Notes: a model not told the origin generated them from the sequence alone. Positions 1 through 13,045 are shown, counted from the stretch's first letter. The stretch: 64,000 nt of DNA from Alitta virens (GCA_932294295.1 OW028584.1:23906638-23970637); one strand, 5' to 3'. Made by a program: numbers and translations.

Positions 1-95
1 TTACTGCTTGTAATTCCATGAAGCAGATTGCATTCTGGATATGATGCCTCTCAGGAGGTCAGAAACTTCTTAAGTATGACAAAGCTTATGTCATT

Positions 96-120
96 CCTTC
101 TTTCTTTCTTTCTTTCTTTT
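96..120. repeat. TTTC microsatellite
   Basis: Six tandem TTTC units. Confidence 0.9.
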
Positions 121-149
121 TGATTATAGCACACAGAGCCAGGTGCATG

Positions 150-208
150 TATTGTATTGTATTGTATTGTATTGTATTGTATTGTATCATATTGTATCAT
201 ATTGTATC
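150..208. repeat. ATTGT pentanucleotide repeat
   Basis: About eight perfect ATTGT units followed by ATTGTATCAT variants. Confidence 0.9.
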
Positions 209-274
209 AGTGTAACTGGTCTAAAGCTAAGTCAGCTTGCATGATTCCAGCTGACATTTTGGGGTCAACGCCTT

Positions 275-345
275 GTTACCATTGATTGGGGGGGGGGGGG
301 GGTCTTTTCCTTGCCTCAGTATAGACACCCAATATAACGACTCCA
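275..345 (-). mobile_element. Possible SINE-related fragment
   Basis: A run of 15 G (288-302) is followed by CTTTTCCTTGCCTCAGTATA and GACACC, resembling the segment at 44765-44800 next to a SINE body copy. No core motif is present here, so the link is weak. Confidence 0.25.
288..302. repeat. 15-base G run
   Basis: Uninterrupted G tract, one of many in this window. Confidence 0.9.
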
Positions 346-2223
346 TTCTGTATCTCATGTACCCTTTGTTTGCCAGCTTTCACAATCACCACCAAATTAA
401 GGAGGCTAGCTGTGAACCTGGAACCCATAGAGCACTCTTCGTTTGTCGAAAGGCAACAGCTCTGTTGTTGTTGAAAGATACGAGACCAGAGTCAACAACT
501 GAGCTCTCAGTCAACAACATCTGTTGCTAATGGTGAGGAGATCTTGCTATAGGTTGTTGAAGAGCCACAGCAACAGCAACAGCAGGCTGCTGGGAGTCCA
601 ACAGTAGGTCTCGTATCAATAGTATTTCCCTGGTGGCTCAGTTTTTGACTCTTCATAAAGGACAAATAAATTGATTCTTTTTTAGCAGGAGCCTCGAGTG
701 CTATAGCTTTATTTGCACCCTCTCCATCTTGCAGGTTGACAAGCAGAGGGAAAAAATAAATCAAGAGCTGGAAAAAAAAGTGATTGAGTTGCCAGAGAGT
801 CTGTTCTCTGCTGTTTACAATGAAAGCAATACACCAGCCTTGCTGGGAGGGCACGATAGATTGCCATTGATGAGTATGTAATTTCAATTGTGTGAAACTG
901 AGCACTGGGTTATGGATGCACCCCCCCCCCTTATCCAATGGATGGGGGGGGGGTAGATGACGTAACTACCAACATAGTGTAGCCTCTAAATATTCCTGGG
1001 TGTAACCAACATGTTGCTTTGATCAGCTAGGTATATGATAACCCGAAAGAGACTGATCGTATTTTGGCTGTCAAATATATCAGTTCTATTCATTATAAGC
1101 TACCACTACTTAGCTTTGGTTTGTTGTAACTAATGCCAAACTAGTGCACTGAACCTTGAATGAAGTGGAGACTGAAATGAGATAGTGCAATGAACAGGAA
1201 AATGACACCACCCAAAAGTTAATTTCACTATCTCATTGACAAATGTAAAAACCTTTCGGATGCTCTGCTTCATCCGAGCACTGATAACACCTCTTTTCAC
1301 CTTTCCTGTCAATTCTGCAATATTCATTCTAAAAGAGAAGTTCTGCCATTTTGAATCAACAGGTTTCCTGTGCTTACATGTTTGTATTTTTCATAACCAT
1401 TACAGTCAAAAGTAAGCAATTTTGTTAATAACAGGTTATCAATCACTTTCATTATGGTAATGCCCAAGTAAGATATTGTTATTATAGAAGCAAAGTATAC
1501 ATTCGTATTATCAACTATAAATTTACATGTACATGTGAAGTTATTATCCCTTTTGTCAACAATGCTTTTACTGCCATTTTGAAGCTACAAGTAAGTTATT
1601 TTCCCATGTCTAAGCGTTTCTTAAAGGATGACCATCTCAATATGACCTCATCAGTAAGGTCAATTTGGTGAAGCAAAGCAAAGACTGCCCCCCCCCCCCA
1701 AGTGTAGAGCTCCCCCCCCCCTAATCCAAGCCCCCTGCTTTGGTCATGGCTGAGGTCATGCCCTAACTCAGACAACCACCACCCAATAACATAGTGCATT
1801 TTGCTTATATATATAATTTTTTTTGTGTGTGTGGGAGGGGGGGGGGGTAGAGGGGCATCTTTTAATGCACCTGCAAAGAATGATGGCTTGTCCTGCAGGC
1901 GCTTGTGCTCCTAACTGCAACTGCTGCTGCAGCTGCAGGCAGCAGGAGGGGATGAGATGCAACTGCTTTCACAGCATCACATGTTCCTGCAGCTGGGACC
2001 TGCTTTTAGCTGCTGATGCAGGAGTGTCAGCACAAGATGGATGAGAGAGTAATGAATGACACTGACCGATGATGCTGCTGCTGCTGCTCTTCCTGGATAA
2101 AGATGCTCCACAAACCTTACACAGATAAAAGAGATGAGCTACCTTTTGTGGTATTATGGCAATTCATCATTTGTTTGTCATAATTTGCAATGAAGATGGC
2201 ATCCTTTGCTAATTAGGGATGAG

Positions 2224-2331
2224 CTATCTATCTATCTATATTTCTATCTATATATCTACCTTTCTACCTATCTATCTATATATCTGTCTATCTATCTATC
2301 TGTCTATATATATATCTATATATCTATATAT
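2224..2331. repeat. TATC/TA imperfect microsatellite
   Basis: Interrupted TATC units mixed with TATA and CTGTC variants. Confidence 0.9.
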
Positions 2332-2602
2332 CTGAGGTTTTGTGTCTTTTTCCTTTTCTGATTATATGATATTCATTTTTGATCATCATTTGAGACTTAT
2401 TATTAAGATGTTAAATACTTTTATGAAACAATGACTACCAAATAGATTATGATGTGTCAATCAAAGACATTGCAAAACGCATTTAATTACTTCTACATGT
2501 AATTGGCAAACAATTAGTAAATTACATAACTGCACTTAAGGTATTTGACTCTCTTAACCTTAAATATGTTGCCTGAAAGTTGTATATAATAACTGAAGAC
2601 TG

Positions 2603-2661
2603 CATATCATATCATATCATATCTTATCTTATCTTGTCTTGTTTTGTCTTGTCTTATCTTG
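2603..2661. repeat. ATATC to TCTTG pentanucleotide repeat
   Basis: Begins as ATATC units and shifts through TTATC to TTGTC, a gradual change of unit. Confidence 0.85.
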
Positions 2662-3488
2662 ATAATCAATTTGTTGGTTATTAGAGGTTTGAACTAGTAC
2701 ACAATAGTTTAGCTAGCTATAAGTTTTGCCACTTGTTTTTGCCATTTCTTGTATCACAAAGTAATGGAAATTAATATACGCCAAAAGAAGACATTGTATA
2801 AATCATGCGTCTTCGTGAATTGCAGCTCTATAAGTTATACACTACCAAGGAAATTACGCTAATGACATCACTCAACACATAGCCAAATCTCATTAACTTA
2901 CAACACATCAAAGTTGTCCTAAGTATACAACAGCCAGTATTGCAAGCTGGGCCCCCTTTATGTGGGGACAACATCAAATTGTATGTGGCCCTCTATGGCA
3001 ATTAATAAAAAGTGTTGGGTTGTATTATGCAGCAACATTAAAACACAGCAATTTTCAAGCATAATTCTACAGCTAATTGCTCGGTATTGTTTCATTGTAT
3101 GCGGATACTCGCTATTGTTTTTGAGTGTATGTTCACGAAAATGGAGCCAGGATATTTTGGTACATCATGCAACATTAATGAAGGTGCTCGAATCAATGAT
3201 AATTAGGGGGAGTGATGGATCTTTGTTGCTCAATCTTTTGTCTTGTCATATATAATGCATAGGACACTTGAGCCCAGGAAATTAACTGCCTTCAAATTTT
3301 ACGTTCTTCCTCCCTGCGTTTATTCTCATACATGAAGATACACAATTGTTGAAGAAAGTATAAGTTATTATTGAGATTTTAGAAAGAAGGGGGGGGGGGG
3401 TAGCTTTATTTGTGAGTTTGAAATTACACCATACCTATATATTTCGATATCTCATGATATACTACTGCCACGAAGCTGATATAATTAT

Positions 3489-3530
3489 AGCTGCAAGAAG
3501 CAGATGTAATCATGAGATGATAAAGCATGT
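3489..3530 (-). mobile_element. SINE body fragment
   Basis: Contains AGATGTAATCATGAGATGAT, a diverged form of the shared body motif GACGTAATGATGAGATGATA, preceded by AGCTGCAAGAAGC, which matches the CAGCTGCAGGC seen at 46064. Diverged and short. Confidence 0.4.
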
Positions 3531-5030
3531 GACATGGGATGGCTCCATGGCCTAGGCTTCTAAACGAGTAAAACCTTCTAATCCAGTATACGACGACAAT
3601 CTACTAAGTATACTATTTGGTTATTTGCCAATAAATTTAACTCTTTTTTTTGTATCACCATGCAGAGACTATTCGTGCATCATGAGCTTTGTCCACTCGT
3701 TACTGACCAGTGTCCGGTTTTTGTTATTGCAATTCTCATCACGGCGTTTTTGTAGACCATTAGCTGCGGAGGTCAACAAGGGCAGATTTTGTTGTAAAGG
3801 TCAACTGGACTCCAGTGAATAAACAAGAGCTTCAGTTCAGCTGACCATGGGTCACTTCAATGCCTGCATGAAATGACCTCTGGCTAGTAGTTGTTGCTGC
3901 TACATAATGAGGGCTATTGTGGAGTCATGCACATACATACACAACGACCTCTTGGCTGAATTTGACCTGATAGGGTCTTCGGATTCAGCATAGCCCAAAA
4001 ACCCCCTCCAGCAAAGGGCTTTTATGATAATGGCCTCTGCCCATTGTCCTAAATGACCTTAGGTGTAAAATATGTTGAAAAAATAAAGGCGACACTTCTC
4101 GAGACTGGTGTGTCCACTACAGAGACCCCCCGCAGTGTTGGTCAATTCAAATGACTCCAGGCTGGACACCACCATGGACCTCAGCTTAGATTGGTCATTG
4201 CTGAGTGGACATCACGCTGGACATTGGTGAGCTGACCATGCCAGGTGGCAACGATATTGGCTAGACTCCAGACTGGCAAATTTAAAAAAAAAACCTTAAA
4301 ATTAGAAACGCATAATGAAGTTTGAATGTGGCCTGAGTAAAAATAAAAACAAAATATAAAAAAAACAGCAAGAAAGATATTTTTTCCCTGGCTTTCATAC
4401 ATAGTTTCTTTAATTCATATTTACTTGCATATCTTCCTGCAGCTTCCCTTTTCTATTTTTGTTTATTTCTTTCTTTCTTTGCACCAGTAACCCACCTCTA
4501 CTAATACTCTTAATGTACTCGTTATATTTATATTTTGTTTGTTTCTAGCCTTTATTTAAATTTTACTATCAAACCCTCTTTTTTTCTTTCAACGTTTGTC
4601 AAATTCAACCCCCCCCCCCCCTCCTCCTCCCCTTTCCAGACTTTTACAAAGTAAACATGACTGTTCACAAGTTTGTGGAGTATAGCAGCTTTTTTCTTCT
4701 TCTTTTTTTTTTGGTCCTTTTCTTTGCTGGTTAAACACACCCCAGAGCAACTCTCCTGCCTCCTAAGTAGAAATCGATGACTCTCTAGTCACGGAGTTAG
4801 GTGCTCAGCTGCACGTGCAGTCGGATCATCACGTGACCTTGATTGGCGGCAAAATGACGTCATCAAAGACGTTCTTTTGAAAGTTCGTCTGCTTCTTGAA
4901 AGAAATCGGAAGTCGTATCTGTTTCAGAGATGCAAACCAGCAAACACAATACTGCAAGATTTCCTTGGGATATTCTCTAGTTTGTTTACACTGCAGGGTC
5001 ATTAGCCAGCTGAGACATCGGTGGCGCAAT

Positions 5031-5068
5031 GTACGACCGTGGAGTCACAAGAGACTCCATGGTACGAC
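5031..5068. mobile_element. Micro-palindrome insertion A with 7-bp direct repeats
   Basis: A 24-bp palindrome at 5038-5061 with arms CGTGGAGTC / GACTCCATG and a 6-bp centre. It is flanked on both sides by the exact 7-mer GTACGAC (5031-5037 and 5062-5068). This looks like a tiny mobile insertion with target-site duplication, one of five such cases in the window. Confidence 0.7.
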
Positions 5069-5167
5069 GCACGCAAATAACCTTCATGCGTGCAATTGTA
5101 TATTACAAGACGTAGGGTCTGCAGGCGAATGATCCTATGCCAACAAGCCTGCAGCTAAAGCAATTAC

Positions 5168-5212
<45 letters not shown>

Positions 5213-5297
5213 CATATAGACAGACATATAGATAGACATATAGACAGACATATAGATAGATAGATAGATAGAAATACAGATAAAAATACAGATAGAA

Positions 5298-5358
<61 letters not shown>

Positions 5359-5360
5359 TA
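5168..5360. repeat. GATA/GACA microsatellite
   Basis: A long GATA array broken by GACATATA segments and ending in GACA units. The 126-codon minus-strand frame across it is repeat-derived. Confidence 0.92.
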
Positions 5361-6238
5361 CCAGGTAGGTAGGTGGGTAGAGGGTTAGAATGTCTTATAT
5401 GGAAACACAGAGCAGTAAATAGTTCATTTATATTTAGACACATATACATAGTAATGATAATATTATATCCATATTTCGAGTTTTTTTGCATCTCATAATG
5501 GAGATTATTTATCATATCCAGAGTAAGGAAAGTGTAATAACCAGATTATTATTATTTTTTCGTTTATAGTTCAAACACCAAAATAAGAAGATACAATTCT
5601 TTCCTTTGGTGTTTGATTATTAATTATTAATATATATGATTTCGTCATAACAAAAACAAACGAAAATCATTTTCGTTGAAGGATCTATCAAACAAAGGGT
5701 ATATGAGCTACAATATCGTTGACCCCTAAAACCTCAAAACAAAGAACTGACTCGCATACAATGCTGTATGCTGATTGGCTGGCTCTGGGCCAATAGGAAT
5801 GCTCAGTGGTCATATGACACAGAAGGTTGACAAGGGTCCAAATTTTGAACAATGACAGAATGTGTAGTTGTAGGATTTGAAGGTGGAAATCTATTTATCA
5901 CTCCCCACACTTGACCTGTCAGCGTTTGCCATTTTGTTTATCGGAAAATTTCCCTCACCCAGGGGCATTTTTTGGCCAATATTATGAACTCACAGTGCAG
6001 GATATGCAAACTTGAAAGCCTAATTTGTTGTTTGTTAATGATAGCGTAGAAGACACCAGTAAATCTAGGTACCTATTAGAATGTATTTGCTAGGATATTA
6101 TGGGAAAAAATATATACATGAAAGCATAAAATTCCCAAAAAGGAAATATCAAAGAAACTGCGAAAAATGTTTGGCTGTGCATTGAGACTTTACTCAAGAT
6201 TGTCTCCATGTGTGTTATGTTATTTCATGCCATATGGC

Positions 6239-6280
6239 ATTACATTACATAACATAGAATGCTATGTTATATAATGTAAT
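6239..6280. repeat. Short AT-rich hairpin
   Basis: Arms 6239-6257 and 6262-6280 (ATTACATTACATAACATAG and its complement, 18 of 19 pairs) around AATG. It lies in a TTATG/ATTAC-like simple-sequence stretch and probably arose from it. Confidence 0.45.
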
Positions 6281-6464
6281 ACTATGTAATACTATATAAT
6301 ATTATGTTTTGTTATGTTAAAATCAGAATAAACAAATGCTTACCGTGGCTATCTGATCAGTTAGTATTCTGTAATATTTTTTTAATTTCTACTTTTCTTA
6401 GAAGCTGATCAGCGGTCAAGTAGTTTTTGTAACTGAGAAAAGGTCGAATTGGTCACTTGGCGGA

Positions 6465-6481
6465 CCCCCCCCCCCCCCCCC
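6465..6481. repeat. 17-base C run
   Basis: Uninterrupted C tract. Confidence 0.9.
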
Positions 6482-8644
6482 TCTTAGAAAGTCACAAAAT
6501 CAGAAAGGGCAGCCGACATAGACCTAAGGGGTTTACCAGATGAAGGTGCCCTTTCCAGGTTACCCTCCCAGAGGTCATGACCTCTATTCTATCTGATGCC
6601 CTTTTCTGCCCAGGTCACCAGTGATGATGTCCTCACACCCTTGCTAACCATAAACTGGACTATGATGGTTTTATTACACGTCATTTAGCTCAATTTATGC
6701 CCCCTCATTTCACCCCTTGCGCTTCATAACATGGGGTGTAGAGTTCTGATAGTGTAGGTGTATATCTGATATAGATGTGACAAGTACTAATGTATAGATT
6801 AGAATAATGAACTGATTAGAATAACTGATTAGAATAATCTAAAGCTCATTTGAAATTAATCAGAGAAACAACATTGCAACAAATGTACTAGCTTTTTACG
6901 TTAGCCAATACATGAAAATTTAATATTTTGAATGCCAGGACACAGAAATTTGAATATCATTTTTTTTCTTTTTTTTATATTTTTTCATTTATTTGTCTTA
7001 TTCGATAATATGATAAGTCCCTAAAAGGCCATGGATGTTTATATGACAAATTTAATTTCTGAATTCCAAATACTGTAAACTATCATTTTTCCTTCAGTTT
7101 GTAATATTCTTAGAAGTTTGATAATTATACTAGTTTCAGTAGTGTCTTTTTTATTCTTTATTTGTGTGCAAGTATACATAACATTTAAGGTTCGACTACA
7201 TAAGTAATAACTAAATATTTGCACTTTAGCACTTTGCTTTGGGTCCTGGGAGGCACGTATCAGCTGTGTTCTGCCTCCGTAGCCAATGTAAACAGAAAAC
7301 AGCTGATTTGGGGGCAAATAAAAACACTCGCTACTTTTTGTTGGCCTATATTCTTGGCATTTACGACCCCATAAAGGATATTAATGGGCTGACAAAACTG
7401 GGTCATGGTGACATAATAGCATATGATGGGCTAGAGACCTAGATAGGGGAATTTATGAGTACACCAGGGCCTTTATGGGAATCCTTGATATCTTTATGAG
7501 CTGAATGGCCCATCTATGGCAAAGGTGAGGCAGAAAACGTATAAAGCCAATAGTTATGGGCACTTTGGAGGGGCAAAATAGCTACTCAGGGCATTTTTAC
7601 ACAGCCCCATAGTCTGCTTGCACAGTTGTGTTTTTGCCAGCCTACAATCCACATAGTCTGGACCAGCAGGACTAAAAGCTTCTGGGTTTTATATTAAACC
7701 TTGTTTGTTAAATCTGGATTCATTTTAAGCAATTGGGAAAACTTTTAGTCCCAATAAATGGACATCAGTGGGGATTTTCTTTCATTTTATGTGGAACGAA
7801 CTCAACTGGATACCATGGAAACCAAAACTGCTCCTAATTCACCAAACCCATTGTGGAAAATAACGAATTTTTGTGCTCCACTAAACTTGCCAGCAAACTG
7901 CGAACAACAGACAAGATAATAGGATACACCCAGTTTATTCCATTATGACATTTTTGTTATGGAGCTTTCTAGTCAGTCAGCCAGCCAGAAAAACAACAAT
8001 TTTAAATTGCCAGTGACATCTAGGATTTTTAACACAGACTAGGGGTAGTCTGTTTTTTTTTTTAGTAAGTGTACGTCTGGATTTCCAATTTCAAAACTGG
8101 ATTGTGTTATATTGTTTTAATTCTTACACTTTTTGCATGTCAGTTTTGAGGATACATGACTGTTGGAAACCTATACGGGACGCAGTTTTATAACAGATTT
8201 TTTTTTTTTCATTCACAGGAGATATTTTTGTCCGAATAAAGCGACTTACTTTCAACATTGCATTAGGCGATGTTGGTTGAATTTTTTTTTTTAACGGAAT
8301 ATGCCACAATTACAGCTTAGATATATTTCTTCATGTTTATAACTTTTTATTATTATGAACGATTTCTATACTTCGTGGAAAAGCAAAAAAAAAAAAGCAA
8401 AGACAAAAACAAACTAAAAGCACTTCTCTATACAGACGTACAGAAACTTCAGCAAATTGTATGTTTTTGGCCAATCAATCAATTTGACCTAATCAATCTT
8501 GGCTGTGCCCCAATAACTATAAAAGGAATTCGTCATTATTGATGCTAAAACTAAACCAAGACTGAACAGAGAATGTGGGATAGATACGGAGGCCCCGGGT
8601 CTTATCATAGGATTGCGTGCTGAAAAGAGATCACTGCAAATTTG

Positions 8645-9006
8645 ACCAATAAAACTAACATTTTCTCTTTCAAAGTTATCTGGGATAGGATAGGATAAGA
8701 TAAGATAGGATAGGATAGGAAAGGATAGGACGTGAACAATAAAACTAACATTTTCTCTTTCAAAGTTATCTGGGATAGGATAGGATAGGACATGAACAAT
8801 AAAACTAACATTTTCTCTTTCAAAGTTATTTGGGATAGGATATTATAGAATAGGATTGGACCAATAAATTTAACATTTTCTCTTTCAAAGTTATTTGGGA
8901 TAGGATATTATTGGATAGGATAGGACCAATAAAATTAACATTTTATCTTTCAAAGTTATATAGGATAGGAAAGAGGATAGGAAAGGATAGGACAGGATAG
9001 GATAGG
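8645..9006. repeat. Compound minisatellite: ~40-bp units joined by GGATA runs
   Basis: Five copies of a unit containing CAATAAAACTAACATTTTCT and CTTTCAAAGTTAT start near 8647, 8735, 8795, 8861 and 8927. Each is followed by a variable number of GGATA repeats. The first three units are nearly identical and the last two diverged, suggesting growth by unequal exchange or by repeated insertion next to a microsatellite tail. Confidence 0.8.
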
Positions 9007-10221
9007 TGTAGTTTCAACTTAATTTTGTCAAATAAATCTTAAGAAGTACTGGTCACTTTCATCCAATATTATACTTCGTAAATATTAAAATATTATTAGA
9101 AAACAATTTCGAGTTTCCCTATTAAAATTGCCCTCGCTGCAACTAAATGACAAATTTCAGTTCATATCGTCTTTTTTTCAATTTTATTTTATTGTATTTC
9201 ATTTCAGAATTACATATCAAAGTAACAGAAACTCCAATGGACTTAAACTGAGTGTTATTGATTGGTCAACTGGAGCCATGTGACCTATATCTAAAGCGGT
9301 CAATGTTGTGAGGCAGGACCTGTTTGTGCAAAATATCAACCGGAGAATATTGAATTGCAGTTTATGTTGATCAATGCAGATCATGTGACCCCCCTGGGGT
9401 AACCCTATTTATAGGGTGTTGTCTATAATAAAAGGGGTTTTGATTCTCCTAAAAAGCTCTAAAATAATATAAGAGAATTGTACAATATAAATATATAACT
9501 ACGACTTTATTTCACTTTGTATAATTGCAATAGCCTAAAAAGGAATAGTTGGACAATTCAATACTTGGGTCTAAGCGGACCTCATACTGGGTATACGTGA
9601 CAGACAAAAAAAATCAATAGCCCTCCCATATCTCCTGGGATTGCAATGTCAGAATTTGGGTTCAGCAAAGAAAAAGTACAGATATGCTACAAAAGGTGGC
9701 CTGGCCCTCTGATAGATTAGCTAGCTCTGTAACTCTATATTTATGGTATTTTAGCCTTTTTCGGACCCTAGATTTAGTGTGTTCTAGTATTTCGTTTTCT
9801 AATACAGGGCTAATAATGTGATAAGGTAGAACCACCCAACCTATTATGGAGAAAAATAGACTTCCGAAAAATAAAACTGACAAAGCTAAAGCAAAAAACA
9901 AAAAAACAGGACAGTTTAACAGTGACATAAATAATAATCTGTATGTTTTTATTCTGGCCTACAACGAATATAAGATAAGTTATGATGTTATTAACTTTTT
10001 AAATTTAAGTTACTTCTTTTTTAACTTTTTAGCACTAATGCAAAAACCTAATTCCAAGCTGGGTGTGTCAATTAAAAGTATTGTGTAACATTTCATTACA
10101 TTTTAATTGAGCTGAATACCTATGATAGGTAAACAATACACAATTAAGAAATTGCATAACTGAATTTAAGGCATAGCTTTGAAGACTGAAAAATCCTTAA
10201 AAACTGTATATTAGAAAAATC

Positions 10222-10270
10222 CTATCTATCTATCCATCTAGTTATCTATCTGATATCCATCCATCCATCC

Positions 10271-10301
<31 letters not shown>

Positions 10302-10378
10302 GAGCTATCAATTTATCGCTCTGTCTCTCTATCTATATATCTATATATCTATCTATCTATCTATCTATCTACCTATCT
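10222..10378. repeat. TATC/CATC microsatellite
   Basis: CTAT arrays with an inner CATC run near 10257-10272. Confidence 0.92.
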
Positions 10379-10683
10379 TCTTGTTGTCCTTAAATTAGCA
10401 TGATTCTGGCAATAGCAGAAATGGACACTTGTAGATTAGAGCAAGTTAAATGTCAACAGGTAGCCTAGAGCCTAATCTAAATAGCATCCCCTGCAACCTC
10501 TGCACTGACCCGTTTTGACAGGACTTAGATGTATGGCTTCCGTACCCCCTTAAACATACAACTCGGATCTTTTAGATCTACAAGGTATACTGGGGGTAAG
10601 AAAGAGAAGAAAAAAAGGTGGAATTGCAAGATTAAGCGGTTTGTCCTCGAGGTAGTATTGGTAGCAGTTACAATATGTGCTAT

Positions 10684-10835
10684 ATGGTGTGGACTCCGAA
10701 TACTATCTCATCATAACGTCTGGATTTTTAAAGTTAAATTTGTCAATTATTTAGGCCACTTAAGAAATTGTATTATTGGCAGAAGGCTAAATATGTCGAT
10801 GCCATTTATTACCATCCTATCATTACGTCTGCCGT
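10684..10835 (+). mobile_element. Two SINE body fragments
   Basis: Two partial copies of the body motif in plus orientation: 10684-10722 holds TGGTGTGGACTCC followed by CTATCTCATCATAACGTCTG, and 10811-10833 holds CATCCTATCATTACGTCTGC. The first includes the TGGACTCC part that also precedes the motif at 46100 and 44730 on the minus strand. Confidence 0.45.
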
Positions 10836-11314
10836 GGTGTAGGCCAATGAGAAGAAAACAATATTGTTATACCATGCAGCACAATATATTACAGTACCAT
10901 ACAAATTTCCCTTTAATAAAACAATCCATTTCATGCGGTTGAATTTTTCATTAACTTTTATTCGTATTTGTTTGTAAGATTTCACTTCAATTTAAAATTT
11001 CATAATTCTACTTTTTCGTTTTGCTAAATAATTCCAATTACACTCCACTTGCTATGAATTATTGCAGTGTTTGTCATAGATTGCGTTATTTCGACAAATC
11101 ATTAACTATTTACCTGTTTATCAAACAAGGCTGTGATATTTTTGTGTGTTTATTTTTCCCCTCCTCTATGATCCCACATTCTGGTCAGGGGCAAATTCAG
11201 ATTGGATCGAAGTTGACAAGTTATAATCCCCAATTGAGGACCAGGGGCAGGGGGATATTATGCGTTTTTGGGGCAAGGGAATCTTATCACGAGTACCCGG
11301 ATGTGCCTGGGGCC

Positions 11315-11336
11315 AAGATGGCGTCCAAGATGGCGG
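11315..11336. promoter_or_regulatory. Tandem YY1-type motif
   Basis: CCAAGATGGCG occurs twice, 12 bases apart (11313-11323 and 11325-11335), in a GC-richer segment. Two YY1-like cores in the same phase on the same face of the helix. Confidence 0.3.
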
Positions 11337-11661
11337 CCAAGGGCCAGGCCTGCAGGGGAGTAAAGCCCTTCATGAAATGGGTAGGTGTGAATTCGTAAGG
11401 ACCAAAGCTGACCTGTCATTTTGTGGATCCCCTTGCCTGCGTCAATCTGAGGGGGCAGATCCCCCCTTGGAGGAGCTGGGGGCACCATGAACCAGGGGGG
11501 GGGGGGCACTCTCACTTGTGCTAAAGCAACCAATAGTTATCATATTTCTCAAAAATATTTTTGGCAAAGAATTGAATCTATTATAGATGACTTTAGAGTA
11601 TATTACTTAGGAAACGTTAATGGATTGATGTTAATGGATTGACATTAGCTAAGGCAATTTA

Positions 11662-11699
11662 ATTCTGTCATGGAGTCTCTAGTGACTCCATGATTCTGT
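11662..11699. mobile_element. Micro-palindrome insertion B with 7-bp direct repeats
   Basis: A 24-bp perfect palindrome at 11669-11692, arms CATGGAGTC / GACTCCATG around a 6-bp centre. The exact 7-mer ATTCTGT flanks it at 11662-11668 and 11693-11699. Same termini as the other copies, different flanking repeat. Confidence 0.72.
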
Positions 11700-12547
11700 T
11701 GATATATAAGCCCAATATTGGGATGGCACATAATCAAACATTTACTTTTTGTTTGTTTGGTTCTAGTTTATCGCTCTGCCTGTCATTGAAATTCCAAACA
11801 AAGATAACAACTATTTTAAACATATATCGTAAAATATAAACATTTTTTATTTAAATTAACTGAACTTATATCACTATATTAATGTTATTTTTGAAGGTTA
11901 ATCAACATCTTTACCGCTCATATATGAATGACTTGGGGCACTAACAAGGGCTCATCTATCAGAATGTACTGCAGTGACCCCCCCAGGTAGAAAATCCCCC
12001 TTGATGGACAAGCGCGGGCCGAATTAATGTGGTATGAATGGCTGAACCTTCATGATAGAAAAGCAAGTCCCTGCAAATTTATGTTGTCTGGGCTAGATTG
12101 GTTATTTCTGGCAAATATAGCTGGCTATTTATGTGTAACAAATTGCTTTCCCATACATTGTTATATTACATAAAATATTTGGACACATTAAATTACCTCT
12201 GCACTAGTTGTATGTTTCAGGATTTTATGCACTAGTTGTATGTTTCAGTAAAATCCTATCTTTATTTTGGATTTTAGATATATTATGCAAAGACAGCAAA
12301 GTGAGACAGACAGGCAGGAACACAAAATTGACAAAAATAAGCAAATGAAAATACAGACAATGAAAATACAGACTAAAATAGGCAAATGAAAATATAGACA
12401 AAAATAGGCAAATAAAAAAACAGCGCATAAATCGAGGTAAATTGTTTAACTCTGTGGTTAAAACTTCACTATACTTTTATTACCATTATATATTGGATTC
12501 ATGTTATCTCAGGCTAGTCAAATACCCAAGACATTTCTATACACTAC

Positions 12548-12632
12548 AAGTCTTATAATCTCATCATTACGTCTGCCTCTGACAGCTGGTCATATAAGCT
12601 GACTAAGCTTCAAACCACTAGCATTGAGACAT
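12548..12632 (+). mobile_element. SINE body and tail fragment
   Basis: Contains ATCTCATCATTACGTCTGCC followed by CAGCTGGTCATATAAGCTGA and a segment ending in CTAGCATTGAGACAT. The last part also occurs (reverse) beside the copy at 44672, and the middle part beside the copy at 46055, which extends the shared unit to about 100 bases. A TA dinucleotide run follows directly, as often seen at SINE tails. Confidence 0.55.
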
Positions 12633-12633
12633 T

Positions 12634-12656
12634 GATATATATATATATATATATAT
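12634..12656. repeat. TA dinucleotide run
   Basis: Eleven TA units directly after a SINE tail fragment. Confidence 0.85.
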
Positions 12657-13027
12657 GATATTTTCAGAGGATTTTACTTATACACTTACTTATTAGATCT
12701 ATCTATGATGTCTGGGCTTCACTATAGTTTATGCTTATAATATCCCTACTTTATAAATCTTAATAAAAACCTTATTAAACCAGGTTTCCTTGGTAAAGTT
12801 ATCAGCAACATACAGCATCCTAGCGCGTGCTTCATTGAATAGCTTTTAGACCATTGGCTGGCTCAATAGGAACTCTCTTCTTTTGGAGGCAGAAGATCAA
12901 GTCGGGATTCCTATGACGTAGCAGCACGTGCTCTTGGGAAATCCCTTCTTTCGATTGGTTCATGTAAAGCAAGTCGTGAGATGAAAACCAATTTCCATAG
13001 CAACGGAGCATGGGTTTGGAAGAGATT

Positions 13028-13045
13028 GGGGGGGGGGGGGGGGGG
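13028..13045. repeat. 18-base G run
   Basis: Uninterrupted G tract followed by GT repeats. Confidence 0.9.

Larger units (their letters stand above)
345..4800. other. Downstream intergenic region, left part
   Basis: No supported gene. Holds C/G runs (926-951, 1688-1725, 1840-1850), a CTG/CAG-rich patch with CTGCTGCTGCTG at 2070-2085, the TATC and ATATC arrays, a SINE fragment at 3489 and T/C-rich sequence at 4560-4720. Small open frames here lack domains and sit in low-complexity or antisense positions. Confidence 0.6.
5361..8644. other. Downstream intergenic region, AT-rich
   Basis: Nothing supported except an AT-rich hairpin at 6239 and a 17-base C run. At 6178-6210 CATTGAGAC and GTCTCCATG form termini like the micro-palindromes, but with a 13-base centre and no 7-bp duplication. 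Confidence 0.55.

Noticed and set aside
507..938. 143-codon minus-strand frame
   Set aside because: Spans a CTG/CAG-type repeat and a C run; the protein has no domain and a Cys run from the repeat.
5135..5515. 126-codon minus-strand open frame rich in SIYL/SVYM repeats
   Set aside because: It is the translation of a GATA/GACA microsatellite; no start context or domain.
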